DNA of 64,000 bases, taken from JADJLQ01 sp034439915 (GTDB lineage: Bacteria; Bacteroidota; Bacteroidia; Chitinophagales; Saprospiraceae). Positions 50,399 to 59,585 of the stretch are shown here, piece after piece. Under the pieces are notes generated by a model. That model did not search any database. It was not told the origin of the DNA and saw only the letters and a program-made list of their open reading frames with translations. Within the stretch, counting starts at the first letter, position 1; each line of letters begins with the position of its first letter. The stretch spans positions 1 through 64,000 of the forward strand of contig JAWXBI010000101.1 in assembly GCA_034439915.1 (NCBI GenBank), read 5' to 3'. The position numbers were made by a program, and so were the translations under genes.

Positions 50399-53235
50399 GA
50401 TTGGGTGTATGGATCTGTAGTTTTCTTCCGGGTATAATTTTAAGTCAAATCAATTTTACATCATCGCCACAACTGATCAGCCATGCTGAACATTTTAGCG
50501 GATCGGTATTAGGCATCTCGGATATGAATGGAGATGGTAAGGATGATATCGTAAGGTTGGAATCGTCTAAAAACCTTTCCATAGCTTATCAAACCGCACC
50601 GGGTCAACCCTTCAGGCTGCGTTTCTTCGGGACAGTCAGCGAATTGGAGCAATGGAGCCTCGCTATTGGGGATATCAACCAGGACGGATACAATGATATG
50701 GTCTTTGCTGCTAATGAATCCCCGGGCTCTGTCTATTATTCGCTCAAAACCGGTGATTCTATTAACTACATCAAGGAGACTTTACCGGGATCTGCACAGG
50801 CGTATTCCCAGGCAAGTAACCTGGTTGATATTAATAATGATGGCTGGTTGGATTTTTTCTTGTGTAATGATCTGGGTGAAAATAAAATCTGGGCCAATCA
50901 AGGCGGAAAATTTTCGGGCAACCCAGTATCCTGGATAAATTTTAATACCATCCCTGCTTCCGACAATTCCGGCAATTATGGAAGCGTGTGGTCTGATTTT
51001 GACCGGGATGGTGACCTTGATCTCTACGTGGCAAAATGTAAAGGCGGGGTAAACGATCCTACTGATCCCAGGCGGGTCAACACCCTTTACCTCAATAACG
51101 GACAGAATGGTTATTACGAAGCTGCAGCCCCGGCAGGACTGGCTATTGGCTTACAATCCTGGGTTGCAGTTACAGGGGACAGCGACAATGATGGCGACCA
51201 GGATATTTTCCTGATGAATCATTCTGCCAATTGTCAGCTTTTGATTAACAATGGCAGTGGCATCTTTACGGATGTAACCAATGCCAGCGGGATAAACTAT
51301 ACTGCAGTTGGTGTCCAGGCTGCCTGGATTGATTTCGATAATGATGGGTTATTGGACCTTCTGATCAGCGGCAACCGGCATCAGATTTACCTCAATAAAG
51401 GCAATAATAAGTTTGAACTCCTGGCTTCTCCGCTTTTAGGATTTCACCAAATAGAATCCTTTGCCATAGGCGACCTCAATGATGATGGAAAGCAGGATAT
51501 ATATGCCTCCTATAGCTTGTTATTTAATCAGGCATCCCACCGGCCGGATGCTGTCTGGCTGAATACCTCAAAGAACAATCACCATTTTTTAAAAGTACGC
51601 CTGAACGGATCGACTTCCAACCTAAGCGCTGTCGGGGCCAGCGTCAGTTTGTTTTCAGGTAATTTTCGAACGACAAAAGAAGTCCATTCCGGTATAAGTT
51701 ATGGGACCAGTCAATCCCTTACCCTCCATTTTGGATTGGGTAACTTGTCTAAAATAGATTCCGTGGTAATCCGGTGGCCTGACCGGCAAAGAGAGGCCAT
51801 CGTGAACCCTTTTATAGACAGGACCCTGGTATTAACTCAAAATAAATGTTTTGCTTTCGATCCTGTGCTAGACCCCGGCTCTAAACCTGCGCTCTGTAAG
51901 GCCGGAGACAGCATCGTGCTGACCTCTCCCATAAATGGCTCGTATCTCTGGTCCAATGGATCGAAGAATAAATCTGTTTCCATTGTTATCCCGGGGATTT
52001 ATCAATTAAGGCTCACCACGCTCGAAGGGTGTACAGTACATTCTAACTTATTACAGATAGCATCCGATCCCAGGTCCGCTTATAAAATTGCACTTTCTGA
52101 TTCAATCCTGTGCAGCGGGGATGCAAGCCTTTTGACTATACCTACCAGCAAAAAGGTGATTTGGAATACCGGAGATACGCTGAATACGATTGAGGTGACC
52201 CAGCCCGGTAGTTATTTTGGACGGATTATGGAATTTTGTTCTGAGGTGAACTCCGACACCATCCGGATCAGAACACTTAGCCCCGGAGTCACCAGAGTAA
52301 AGAATGATACGGTGGGATTGGGCGGTAAAGCTAATTTATCAGCAATGGGACAATCCCTTTCCTGGTTCAAAGAGGTTTCCGGGGGGGCGGCATTAACCAC
52401 CGGCAATACGTATTCGACACCTCCTTTGGATAAAACCACAACCTATTATGTTCAATCTATATTAAAACAACCGGGAAAAACCGTTTCCGGTGGAATTAAA
52501 AACTTTAGCGGAGCTTCAAAATTTCATGTACTCAATTTCAGTGGAAGGTTACTATTTGATGCAGGAGAAAGTTTTATTTTAAAGTCAGTCAAAGTGTATT
52601 CGGATACTCCGGGTTTGAGGCAAATAGATCTGTTAAACAGCTCAGGGCAAGTCCAGGCTTCTAAAGCAATAAACCTGGCTGCCGGTGAAGTTATAGTCGA
52701 TTTAAATTTTATGGTTCCTGCCGGCGACGGATATACTTTGTCCACCAATGAGATGGTGTCTACTGCTAGTTATGGATCGAAATCTCCCAGGTTATACCGC
52801 ACGGAAGGCGCAATTGATTATCCATTAAAATCCGGGCCGGTTAGTATTTATGGAACCAATGCAGGTGCCGGCAATTATTATTACTTCTACGATTGGCAAA
52901 TCGTTTATCCGGAATTGATCTGTACCAGTGAACGTGTACCCGTGCAGGCGGTCATCCGATCCGTATCTATCACGGAGTTTCAGAATAAGGCTATAAAACT
53001 TTTCCCTAATCCGGCACGCACTACGCTAAACCTGGAATGGTCTCAAGGGATAACCCATGGAGGAATCTGGTTGGAAATTATTAACCCTCAGGGCAAGGTG
53101 GTCTACAGAAATCAGGAATGGGTTACAGGAAATACACATCAATTAGGTATACCTGCGCTTCCGGGAGGGGTCTACCTTGTGAAGTTGAAGTCGCCAACGT
53201 ATGAAAACATTTTCCGGATTGCCGTTTTGCAGTGA
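50395..53235 (+). CDS. FG-GAP/ASPIC-UnbV repeat protein with type IX secretion sorting domain
   Basis: 946 residues. A signal peptide (FLPGIILSQ) is followed by at least seven FG-GAP/VCBS-type calcium loops: DMNGDGKDDIV, DINQDGYNDMVF, DINNDGWLDFFL, DFDRDGDLDLYV, DSDNDGDQDIFL, DFDNDGLLDLLI, DLNDDGKQDIY. An ASPIC/UnbV domain (about 395-475; NNHHFLKVRLNGSTSNLSAV, HFGLGNLSKIDSVVIRWPD) comes next, then Ig-like/PKD-like repeats (YLWSNGSKNKSVSI, TTYYVQSI), and a C-terminal type A sorting domain (FPNPARTTLNLEW...PGGVYLVKL). It is a secreted, surface-exposed T9SS cargo, probably a carbohydrate- or adhesion-related protein. Coupled to the upstream barrel gene. Confidence 0.92.
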   Translation: MRLGVWICSFLPGIILSQINFTSSPQLISHAEHFSGSVLGISDMNGDGKDDIVRLESSKNLSIAYQTAPGQPFRLRFFGTVSELEQWSLAIGDINQDGYNDMVFAANESPGSVYYSLKTGDSINYIKETLPGSAQAYSQASNLVDINNDGWLDFFLCNDLGENKIWANQGGKFSGNPVSWINFNTIPASDNSGNYGSVWSDFDRDGDLDLYVAKCKGGVNDPTDPRRVNTLYLNNGQNGYYEAAAPAGLAIGLQSWVAVTGDSDNDGDQDIFLMNHSANCQLLINNGSGIFTDVTNASGINYTAVGVQAAWIDFDNDGLLDLLISGNRHQIYLNKGNNKFELLASPLLGFHQIESFAIGDLNDDGKQDIYASYSLLFNQASHRPDAVWLNTSKNNHHFLKVRLNGSTSNLSAVGASVSLFSGNFRTTKEVHSGISYGTSQSLTLHFGLGNLSKIDSVVIRWPDRQREAIVNPFIDRTLVLTQNKCFAFDPVLDPGSKPALCKAGDSIVLTSPINGSYLWSNGSKNKSVSIVIPGIYQLRLTTLEGCTVHSNLLQIASDPRSAYKIALSDSILCSGDASLLTIPTSKKVIWNTGDTLNTIEVTQPGSYFGRIMEFCSEVNSDTIRIRTLSPGVTRVKNDTVGLGGKANLSAMGQSLSWFKEVSGGAALTTGNTYSTPPLDKTTTYYVQSILKQPGKTVSGGIKNFSGASKFHVLNFSGRLLFDAGESFILKSVKVYSDTPGLRQIDLLNSSGQVQASKAINLAAGEVIVDLNFMVPAGDGYTLSTNEMVSTASYGSKSPRLYRTEGAIDYPLKSGPVSIYGTNAGAGNYYYFYDWQIVYPELICTSERVPVQAVIRSVSITEFQNKAIKLFPNPARTTLNLEWSQGITHGGIWLEIINPQGKVVYRNQEWVTGNTHQLGIPALPGGVYLVKLKSPTYENIFRIAVLQ

Positions 53236-53243
53236 ATGTTTTA

Positions 53244-53264
53244 GGTTGGTACCGAACCGTTTTT
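53244..53264 (+). terminator. Weak plus-strand terminator candidate
   Basis: GGTT/AACC stem (53244-53258, one internal mismatch) followed by TTTTT (53260-53264), just after the T9SS cargo gene. The stem is short, so this is tentative. Confidence 0.3.
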
Positions 53265-53275
53265 GACTTTTTTAC

Positions 53276-53317
53276 TAAAAAATTAAGCCTCAATCCATTA
53301 CAAGATCAAGGCTTAAT
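53276..53317 (-). terminator. Terminator of tRNA-His
   Basis: On the minus strand ATTAAGCCT (53317-53309) pairs with AGGCTTAAT (53290-53282), 9 bp, and a T-rich tract follows. It starts at the last base of the encoded CCA of the tRNA. Confidence 0.75.
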
Positions 53318-53394
53318 GGGGTGAAAGACGGGATTTGAACCCGCGACCCTCAGAACCACAATCTGATGCTCTAACCAGCTGAGCTACATTCACC
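53317..53394 (-). tRNA. tRNA-His (anticodon GTG)
   Basis: The minus strand reads GGTGAATGTAGCTCAGCTGG at the 5' end, with D arm GCTC/GAGC, anticodon arm TCAGA/TCTGA around TTGTGGT (anticodon GTG), and T arm GCGGG/CCCGT. The acceptor stem is GTGAATG/CTTTCAC, with one T-T mismatch at the sixth pair. C73 and an encoded CCA (53319-53317) follow. A G at -1 (53394) is present, the histidine identity element opposite C73. Single tRNA, not in an array. Confidence 0.93.
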
Positions 53395-53430
53395 GGTTTA
53401 ATTTTATAACCAGGCGGTTATAAAGTGGCG

Positions 53431-53461
53431 CAAATATAAGACATATCAAAGTCATAATCAA
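53431..53461 (-). promoter_or_regulatory. Promoter of tRNA-His
   Basis: On the minus strand TTG (53461-53459, within TTTTTG), a 20-base spacer, then TATATTTG (53438-53431), ending 36 bases before the tRNA. Both Bacteroidota consensus elements are present. Confidence 0.7.
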
Positions 53462-53802
53462 AAATTGCTTGGATTTCACTTTCTGGATTTTAGTTCTGCT
53501 AGTCCGGTTTAATTCCGGAGATTTAACAATGGTGTGAACTAATTTTTTATTGCCTATGTTACAGTAGGCTAACGCAAGGGCATATTTTTAATTCGGATCC
53601 ATTAGCATTTAGTATTGCAGGCAGTAATCTGCTGAAGGATATGGGCTGTTTTGAAGGTTAAGTTCCTTCTGTTAAAACTTGATTATTTGAATTACCCGGT
53701 GGGTCCGTTTATGCTGAAAAATGAACGGCTAAATTACCTCCTGTACTACAGATAATTTGAAATACACATTTATTTTAAAGTATTTATCTTGTCGTTATAC
53801 TT
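53462..53802. other. Gene-free spacer between tRNA-His and terC
   Basis: A/T-rich. It holds only a small inverted repeat GCCTA/TAGGC (53552-53569). No open frame or strong promoter is convincing; the terC promoter must lie here. Confidence 0.5.
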
Positions 53803-54768
53803 ATGATGATTTGGCTGATTTTTGGGGTTATATTAGTCGGACTGTTAGCGATTGATCTTGGAATACTAAATAAGGGCACCCAAACCCTTACTCCCCGAGA
53901 AGCCACCCGCAATTCCATCATCTGGGTTTCCATAGGATTGTTGTTTAGCGTTTTTGTCTATTTTTCTTATACCCATCATTGGTTTGGAATAGGACTGGAC
54001 ATTGGACATCAGGTCTCCGGTGGGGTGGCGATGACTCAATATATTTCTGGTTATCTGGTCGAACTTTCGCTGAGTATTGACAATCTTTTTGTGTTTGCCC
54101 TGATCTTTCGGTATTTTAAAGTGCCTGCTCAGTCCCAATACCGAGTATTGTTTTGGGGGATTATAATTGCGCTGGTGTTGAGGGGATTAATGATATTTGG
54201 AGGGGTGCTTTTGATCCAGCGGTTTCACTGGATCGAGTATTTTTTTGCAGCGATCATTATTTATTCCGCTTACCGGATGTGGGCTTCAGGTGATGATGGA
54301 TTGAACATAGAAGAAATGCCCATGGTCATCTGGCTAAGAAAATGGATGCGGATGGTTCATTATTATAAAGAAGACCATTTTTTTACGCATGAAGGCGGTA
54401 AATGGCATGCTACACCATTATTCCTGACTTTTTTAGTGGTCAACATCGTGGATGTCATTTTTGCATTTGACTCCATCCCGGCCATTTTTGCGATTACCCA
54501 TGATGAATTCCTCATTTTCACCTCCAATATATTTGCTATCCTGGGGCTGCGAAGTTTATATTTTTTATTGGTAGGTATGTTGGACAAATTTGTTCATCTG
54601 AAAACTTCCCTCATTGTGATCCTGCTGTTTATTGGTATAAAAATGCTGGCCAGCAATTTTATACACCTCCCCAGTGGCCTCGCACTGATCATTATTTTAG
54701 TCATCCTGGGTGCCGGGATATTGACATCCGTCTACTCGAAAAAAAAATCTACTGACCAGGGGACCTGA
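53803..54768 (+). CDS. TerC/Alx-family integral membrane protein
   Basis: 321 residues with about nine membrane helices. The TerC signature is seen in YISGYLVELSLSIDNLFVFA, with charged residues inside helices, VVNIVDVIFAFDSIPAIFA and TSNIFAILGLRSLYFLL. The family includes Alx/MeeY manganese exporters and tellurite-associated TerC; a metal-ion export role is the likely one. Single gene, stop adjacent to the convergent NIPSNAP gene (1 base apart). Confidence 0.93.
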   Translation: MMIWLIFGVILVGLLAIDLGILNKGTQTLTPREATRNSIIWVSIGLLFSVFVYFSYTHHWFGIGLDIGHQVSGGVAMTQYISGYLVELSLSIDNLFVFALIFRYFKVPAQSQYRVLFWGIIIALVLRGLMIFGGVLLIQRFHWIEYFFAAIIIYSAYRMWASGDDGLNIEEMPMVIWLRKWMRMVHYYKEDHFFTHEGGKWHATPLFLTFLVVNIVDVIFAFDSIPAIFAITHDEFLIFTSNIFAILGLRSLYFLLVGMLDKFVHLKTSLIVILLFIGIKMLASNFIHLPSGLALIIILVILGAGILTSVYSKKKSTDQGT

Positions 54769-54769
54769 G

Positions 54770-55522
54770 TTATTTATAGTTGGAAAAAGGAAGGGGTTTC
54801 ATAAAAACCGATTCTAATTTCTCAACAATTTTTCCTGGTTTTTCGGATTTATCTCTGGCTTTTATCCATTTTTTATCGACCCGGAAAGCATCAAAGGATT
54901 TGGCTGCCGCTGCTTCCGATTGATGTGCCAGGAGATAGACCAGACGGGGTTGAACGTTTTCTTTTTCAACGGTTTTCCAATAGGCGATATTGGTCATTCC
55001 ATGTTTTTTAAAGAGTTTGAGTGTATGGTTTCTAAAACGGTCTTCCAGTGCCGTCAAACGGTCCGGCAGGCAGGTATACGTCCTTAATTCAAATATCCGT
55101 TCAGGAGTTTTTGCAGTGGGTTTTATCACCGGAGAAAAGTCCTCCGTTTGCAGAAAGATCGATTCAACGGATTTAACAATTTTACCATTGAGCTCTGATT
55201 TTTGACGCACAGCCTTCCATGCTTCGTCATTGCCAAAAGCCTTCCAGCTATTTTCACGGCTGGCCCGATCCGGATAGGATAATACATAATACAAACTGTT
55301 GTTGTCCACCTTGGTAGGTATCCAATATCCGATGTTGGTCATCCCGTGTTTTTCAAATAATCCGGTGGTGTGATCCCTGAATCGGTTGATCAAGTCTCCT
55401 AATTTGCCAGGTTCACAATGATAAATTCGCAGCTCATAGAATTTGGTATCCATTTTGGTGGATGGGGAGGAGTTCAGAATAAAGCTGATATTGAAAACAA
55501 ATAAACTAATTAGAAATAACAT
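54770..55522 (-). CDS. Two-domain NIPSNAP-family protein
   Basis: 250 residues with two NIPSNAP repeats: KFYELRIYHCEPGKLGDLIN (about 26-130) and RIFELRTYTCLPDRLTALED (about 141-245). Each has FKKHGMTNI- or FEKHGMTNI-like central motif and a KSVESIFL/EKLESVFM ending. The N-terminal MLFLISLFVFNISFIL is a likely signal segment, so export is predicted. NIPSNAP is a ferredoxin-like fold of uncertain function. Confidence 0.85.
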   Translation of the reverse strand: MLFLISLFVFNISFILNSSPSTKMDTKFYELRIYHCEPGKLGDLINRFRDHTTGLFEKHGMTNIGYWIPTKVDNNSLYYVLSYPDRASRENSWKAFGNDEAWKAVRQKSELNGKIVKSVESIFLQTEDFSPVIKPTAKTPERIFELRTYTCLPDRLTALEDRFRNHTLKLFKKHGMTNIAYWKTVEKENVQPRLVYLLAHQSEAAAAKSFDAFRVDKKWIKARDKSEKPGKIVEKLESVFMKPLPFSNYK

Positions 55523-55655
55523 GGCAATTCAAGTTTTTAGATACGAAGTAAAGATAAATTTTATTTTAAGCCTTATAAGAATAATCGATTCACAAGAGCC
55601 AGGCAATACCAGATTTGATTACCATTTCTTAATTTGCAGTACAAACTAAAAGGAA

Positions 55656-56126
55656 ATGAAAACGCTCGATTGGCTACTCAATAAATATGGCGAAAGCCAT
55701 CTCAATACAACCAATAAACTAATCCACTGGATCTGTGTACCCAGTATCGTCTTCAGCCTGGTCGGTCTGCTTAAATGTATCCCTTTTTTCGTCAGCCGGG
55801 ATATGTTTTTAAATTGGGCAGGGTTTGTTTTGATTGGTGCCCTGGTTTATTATTTAAGGTTGTCCATCTCGATGTTTTTAGGCTTTTGTCTGATTTCTTT
55901 CTTAGTCCTGTGGGGCAATCACAAGATTTTACTGGCCATGGAAGGATCTTATGGAGGACTGGCTTTGTTTTCCATCCTCTTGTTCACTGTCGCCTGGATC
56001 GGTCAATTTATCGGACACAAGATAGAAGGAAAAAAACCGTCCTTCCTGGAAGACATTCAATTTTTGTTGATCGGCCCGGCCTGGCTGCTACATTTTATCT
56101 ATACCAAGCTGGGGATACGGTACTGA
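55656..56126 (+). CDS. Mpo1/DUF962-like membrane protein
   Basis: 156 residues of the DUF962/Mpo1 family: ESHLNTTNKLIHWICVPSIV near residue 15, several membrane helices, and WIGQFIGHKIEGKKPSFLED at about 120. Conserved His and Asn residues are visible; yeast Mpo1 is an Fe2+-dependent dioxygenase that alpha-oxidises 2-hydroxy fatty acids. Bacterial function is unproven. Confidence 0.88.
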   Translation: MKTLDWLLNKYGESHLNTTNKLIHWICVPSIVFSLVGLLKCIPFFVSRDMFLNWAGFVLIGALVYYLRLSISMFLGFCLISFLVLWGNHKILLAMEGSYGGLALFSILLFTVAWIGQFIGHKIEGKKPSFLEDIQFLLIGPAWLLHFIYTKLGIRY

Positions 56127-56176
56127 ACACCGGCTACGCTATAGGACTACCTGTTTTTTAAGAGGCCCTTCCCGGG

Positions 56177-57577
56177 TCAAAGATGGATTACTTCTCCATA
56201 AGCAGCCGCAGCGGCTTCCATCAGGGCTTCACTCATGGTTGGATGAGGGTGTACTGTTTTTACTATCGCCATTCCGGTGGCTTCCAGGTTACGGGCAGCC
56301 ACTACTTCAGCTATGATCTCCGTTACATTGGATCCGATCATGTGAGCGCCAAGAAATTCGCCGTATTTAGCATCAAAAATTACTTTGACAAATCCCGCAG
56401 GGGTACCGGCAGCTTTGGCTTTTCCGGATGCTGAAAAAGGAAATTTTCCCACCTTTATTTCGTAACCGGCTTCCTTTGCTCCCTTTTCAGTAAAACCCAC
56501 TGAAGCTATTTCAGGTTGACAATACGTACAGCCAGGCATATTATTATAATCCAACGGAGTAGGGTGGTGGCCTGCAATTTTTTCAACACAAAGTATACCT
56601 TCTGCACTTGCCACATGCGCCAGTGCCTGGCCAGCTGTAATATCACCTATAGCATATACACCAGGTACATTAGTTTGCCCAAAAGCATCTACCTTAATCA
56701 AACCTTTTTCAATTGTTATTTCCAGATCTTCCAATCCCAGGTTTTCCAGATTTGGAGTGATCCCGGCTGCAGACAATACCACATCGCATTCCATGGTTTC
56801 TTCCTTGCCGGATTTTCTATCTTTAATAAACACCTTACATCCTTCACCGGAAGTGTCCACCCGGGTAACTTCAGTGTTGGCGTATACCTGTATACCCGAT
56901 TTATTAAATGAGCGCGCTAATTCTTTAGAGATATCCTCATCTTCCCTTGGCACCAGGCCTTGCTCCATAAACTCGACAACAGTAACCGCCGTGCCTAATG
57001 TATTATAAAAATAGGCAAACTCCACACCGATCGCACCCGCACCCACTACGATTAATTTTTTAGGCTGTGATTCCAGGGACATAGCTTTCCGGTACTCTAT
57101 TATTTTGACGCCATCGATCGGCAAATTGGGGAGTTGTTTTGCGCGACCTCCGGTTGCTAAAATAATGTGGTCAGCGGTATAGACTTCTTGCTTTCCGTCA
57201 GCGGAAGTGACTTCCACCTGCTTACCTTTTAATAATTTTCCGTGTCCGTTGATCACAGTAATCTTATTTTTTTTCATTAAAAACTGCACTCCCTTGCTCA
57301 TGCCATCTGCCACGCCCCGGCTCCGTTTAACAATCGCCTGAAAATCAGCAGAACCTCCTTCCGGTACCATGATTCCGTAATCTGCTGCATGGTTGAGATA
57401 CTCAAAAACCTGGGCGCTCTTTAATAATGCTTTGGTCGGTATACATCCCCAATTGAGGCAGATTCCGCCTAAATTTTCTTTCTCGACAATGGCGACTTTT
57501 TTGCCTAATTGGGCTGCGCGGATTGCCGCTACATACCCTCCGGGCCCGCTGCCAATGATCAGGACATCGAAATGCAT
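56177..57577 (-). CDS. lpdA: Dihydrolipoyl dehydrogenase (E3)
   Basis: 466 residues from the ATG at 57577 (MHFDVLIIGSGPGGYVAAIR). FAD site GSGPGG, redox disulfide GGICLNWGCIPTKALLKS (Cys-x4-Cys), NAD-binding GAGAIGVEFAYFY, and the C-terminal interface HPHPTMSEALMEAA with the active His-Glu pair. It reoxidises lipoyl groups of pyruvate and 2-oxoglutarate dehydrogenase complexes. The frame extends to 57604, but that start would overlap the -7 box TATCTTTG at 57609-57602, so the shorter start is used. Confidence 0.96.
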   Translation of the reverse strand: MHFDVLIIGSGPGGYVAAIRAAQLGKKVAIVEKENLGGICLNWGCIPTKALLKSAQVFEYLNHAADYGIMVPEGGSADFQAIVKRSRGVADGMSKGVQFLMKKNKITVINGHGKLLKGKQVEVTSADGKQEVYTADHIILATGGRAKQLPNLPIDGVKIIEYRKAMSLESQPKKLIVVGAGAIGVEFAYFYNTLGTAVTVVEFMEQGLVPREDEDISKELARSFNKSGIQVYANTEVTRVDTSGEGCKVFIKDRKSGKEETMECDVVLSAAGITPNLENLGLEDLEITIEKGLIKVDAFGQTNVPGVYAIGDITAGQALAHVASAEGILCVEKIAGHHPTPLDYNNMPGCTYCQPEIASVGFTEKGAKEAGYEIKVGKFPFSASGKAKAAGTPAGFVKVIFDAKYGEFLGAHMIGSNVTEIIAEVVAARNLEATGMAIVKTVHPHPTMSEALMEAAAAAYGEVIHL

Positions 57578-57601
57578 ATTATTAAGTTTTACTTTGAGCC
57601 G

Positions 57602-57629
57602 CAAAGATACATTGCTCCCTCCAAAACAA
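57602..57629 (-). promoter_or_regulatory. Promoter of lpdA
   Basis: On the minus strand TTG (57629-57627), a 17-base spacer, TATCTTTG (57609-57602), ending 24 bases before the ATG at 57577. Confidence 0.6.
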
Positions 57630-57754
57630 TTATTTATTGAATAAGTTTGAACTGCATTACATCAGCACGCAGTAACATTTTTCGTGGTCGTTACACAAAT
57701 GATCGGAGAAATTGTTGATGTCTTTATTAATTTAGTTACCCTGAATTACTTAAC

Positions 57755-59491
57755 ATGCCAAAAGTTATTATCATCGGTGGCGGTATTGCCGGGATGAGTG
57801 CCGCCCACGAACTCATTGAAAGAGGCTTTGCCGTTGATGTGTATGAATCCAATCCCACCTACCTCGGTGGCAAAGCCCGTTCCGAAGCTGCTTCCGGTAT
57901 TGTACCCAATCCTTTACCCGGAGAACACGGGTTTAGGTTTTTTCCCGGTTTTTACAAACACCTGACCCATACGATGAAACGGATTCCTCATGGTTCAGGT
58001 ACTTGTTTTGACAACCTCGTCGCTACAGAAACAATCCTATTTGCAAGAAAAAATCAGGATCCGTTGAAGGTTTTGGCCCGATTTCCACTTACTGCCTCAG
58101 ACCTGAATCTGGTCTTTGAAACTATAACTGGTGGGGCTACCAGCGCTGGATTAACAGCCGCGGAATCCGGTTTTTTTAAGGATAAGATATTTCAATTATT
58201 GACTTCCAGTAAAGAACGTTTCGAAAAGGAATATGAACAACTTGCCTGGTGGTATTTTGTAGAAGCTGACCGGTTTAGCGATACCTATAAGACCTTATTG
58301 GCAGATGGGCTGACCAAATCCCTGGTAGCGGCCAAAGCGAGGCAAATGTCGACCCGGGTCGGGGGCTCTATTTTTTTGCAATTGATCTATAACATGGCAG
58401 ATCCGGACCTGCCTGCCGACCGGATATTAAACGGACCGACCAACGAACAATGGCTAAATCCCTGGCAAACTTACCTGACTACGAAGGGTGTAAACTTCTT
58501 TAAAAACCATACCGCTACCGAAATACAAATCTCCGCACGGCAGGTACAACGCATTAAAGTCCGGGATGGGGCAACCAGTACGGATATCTTTCCCCAAGGT
58601 GAATATTATCTGCTTGCGGTACCGGTCGAAAGAGCCACCGAACTGTTGAGTAACCTGGCGATAACACGCCTGGACCCTATAATGGAGTTGCCTGCAGAAC
58701 TAGCGACCAAAGTGAGTTGGATGAATGGGATCCAATATTTTCTGAATACGGATATACCGATTAGTAAAGGACACATCATTCATATTGGAAGTGAATGGGC
58801 GGTTACTTCGATCTCTCAAGTTCAATTTTGGGACCCTGCTGATTACGATATTCAGAGTCAGTCCGGGGGGTTGGTTAAAGGGGTCTTGTCAGTGGATATT
58901 TCAGACTGGTTGGACACTGAATTTAATACGCACCTAGCCAAGGACTGTTCAGATCAACAAATTGCAGAATTGGCTTATAATCAAATACAACAGAGCCTTA
59001 TCGTAGGCGGTGTGCCGATTTTGCCGGTCAATATGAATGATGTGGTAGTTGGATTTCATTTGGCCACCAGTCTGGAGCGGGACCCCGTTACGCGGGTATT
59101 AAATAATAAGGAACCCCTCCTGGTTAATACCATTAATTCCTGGGATCTGATGCCCAAGTCGTTTACAGGAATTCCAAATTTGTTTCTTGCCGGTGACTAT
59201 ATCAGAACCAATACAGGATTGGCTACGATGGAAGCCGCCAATGAATCGGCTCGCCGGGCAGTGAATTGTATAATTGACGCTTCCGGGATAGGCAAGCCCT
59301 ATGCCAAAGTTTGGCGGTTAAAAGAATGGGCGATGCTCTGGCCCTACAAATGGTATGATCGAAAACGGTATGAAAAAGGGATTCCCTATTCTTCTGATTT
59401 TCCCTGGTGGTTGCATGTGTTGGCCGTGATCTGGGCTATCATTTGCCTGATCGCCTGGGCTGTTCGGTATGTTTTTAATCTTATATTCTGA
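57755..59491 (+). CDS. FAD-dependent amine-oxidase/phytoene-desaturase-like protein with C-terminal membrane anchor
   Basis: 578 residues. N-terminal FAD dinucleotide-binding motif IIIGGGIAGMSAAHEL (about 4-19), then YESNPTYLGGKARS and GEHGFRFFPGFYKHL; near the C-terminus FLAGDYIRTNTGLATMEAAN is the second FAD-contact motif. The last 25 residues (VLAVIWAIICLIAWAVRYVF) form a membrane helix preceded by a basic stretch. Its relatives include phytoene desaturases and hydroxysqualene dehydroxylase (HpnE); the substrate here is not evident. No carotenoid or hopanoid gene is adjacent. Confidence 0.8.
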   Translation: MPKVIIIGGGIAGMSAAHELIERGFAVDVYESNPTYLGGKARSEAASGIVPNPLPGEHGFRFFPGFYKHLTHTMKRIPHGSGTCFDNLVATETILFARKNQDPLKVLARFPLTASDLNLVFETITGGATSAGLTAAESGFFKDKIFQLLTSSKERFEKEYEQLAWWYFVEADRFSDTYKTLLADGLTKSLVAAKARQMSTRVGGSIFLQLIYNMADPDLPADRILNGPTNEQWLNPWQTYLTTKGVNFFKNHTATEIQISARQVQRIKVRDGATSTDIFPQGEYYLLAVPVERATELLSNLAITRLDPIMELPAELATKVSWMNGIQYFLNTDIPISKGHIIHIGSEWAVTSISQVQFWDPADYDIQSQSGGLVKGVLSVDISDWLDTEFNTHLAKDCSDQQIAELAYNQIQQSLIVGGVPILPVNMNDVVVGFHLATSLERDPVTRVLNNKEPLLVNTINSWDLMPKSFTGIPNLFLAGDYIRTNTGLATMEAANESARRAVNCIIDASGIGKPYAKVWRLKEWAMLWPYKWYDRKRYEKGIPYSSDFPWWLHVLAVIWAIICLIAWAVRYVFNLIF

Positions 59492-59585
59492 AAACCTTAC
59501 GGCAAACGACAATTCATCCTGGTTTGTCGGAATCGACAATACATTTTAACTTTAAATGATCTTCAGGATAAGTGATTGAATTCAC

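Noticed and set aside
38053..53802. A hidden mobile element or phage in the accessory-looking stretches
   Set aside because: No integrase, transposase, terminal repeats, tail genes or restriction genes are seen; tRNA-His has no repeated 3' end nearby.
57578..57604. Nine-residue extension of lpdA
   Set aside because: It would overlap the promoter -7 box; the FAD-binding start MHFDVLIIG fits the family.
59524..59539. TTGTCG/CGACAA hairpin after the FAD oxidoreductase
   Set aside because: Only 6 bp with no T tract; too weak to call a terminator.
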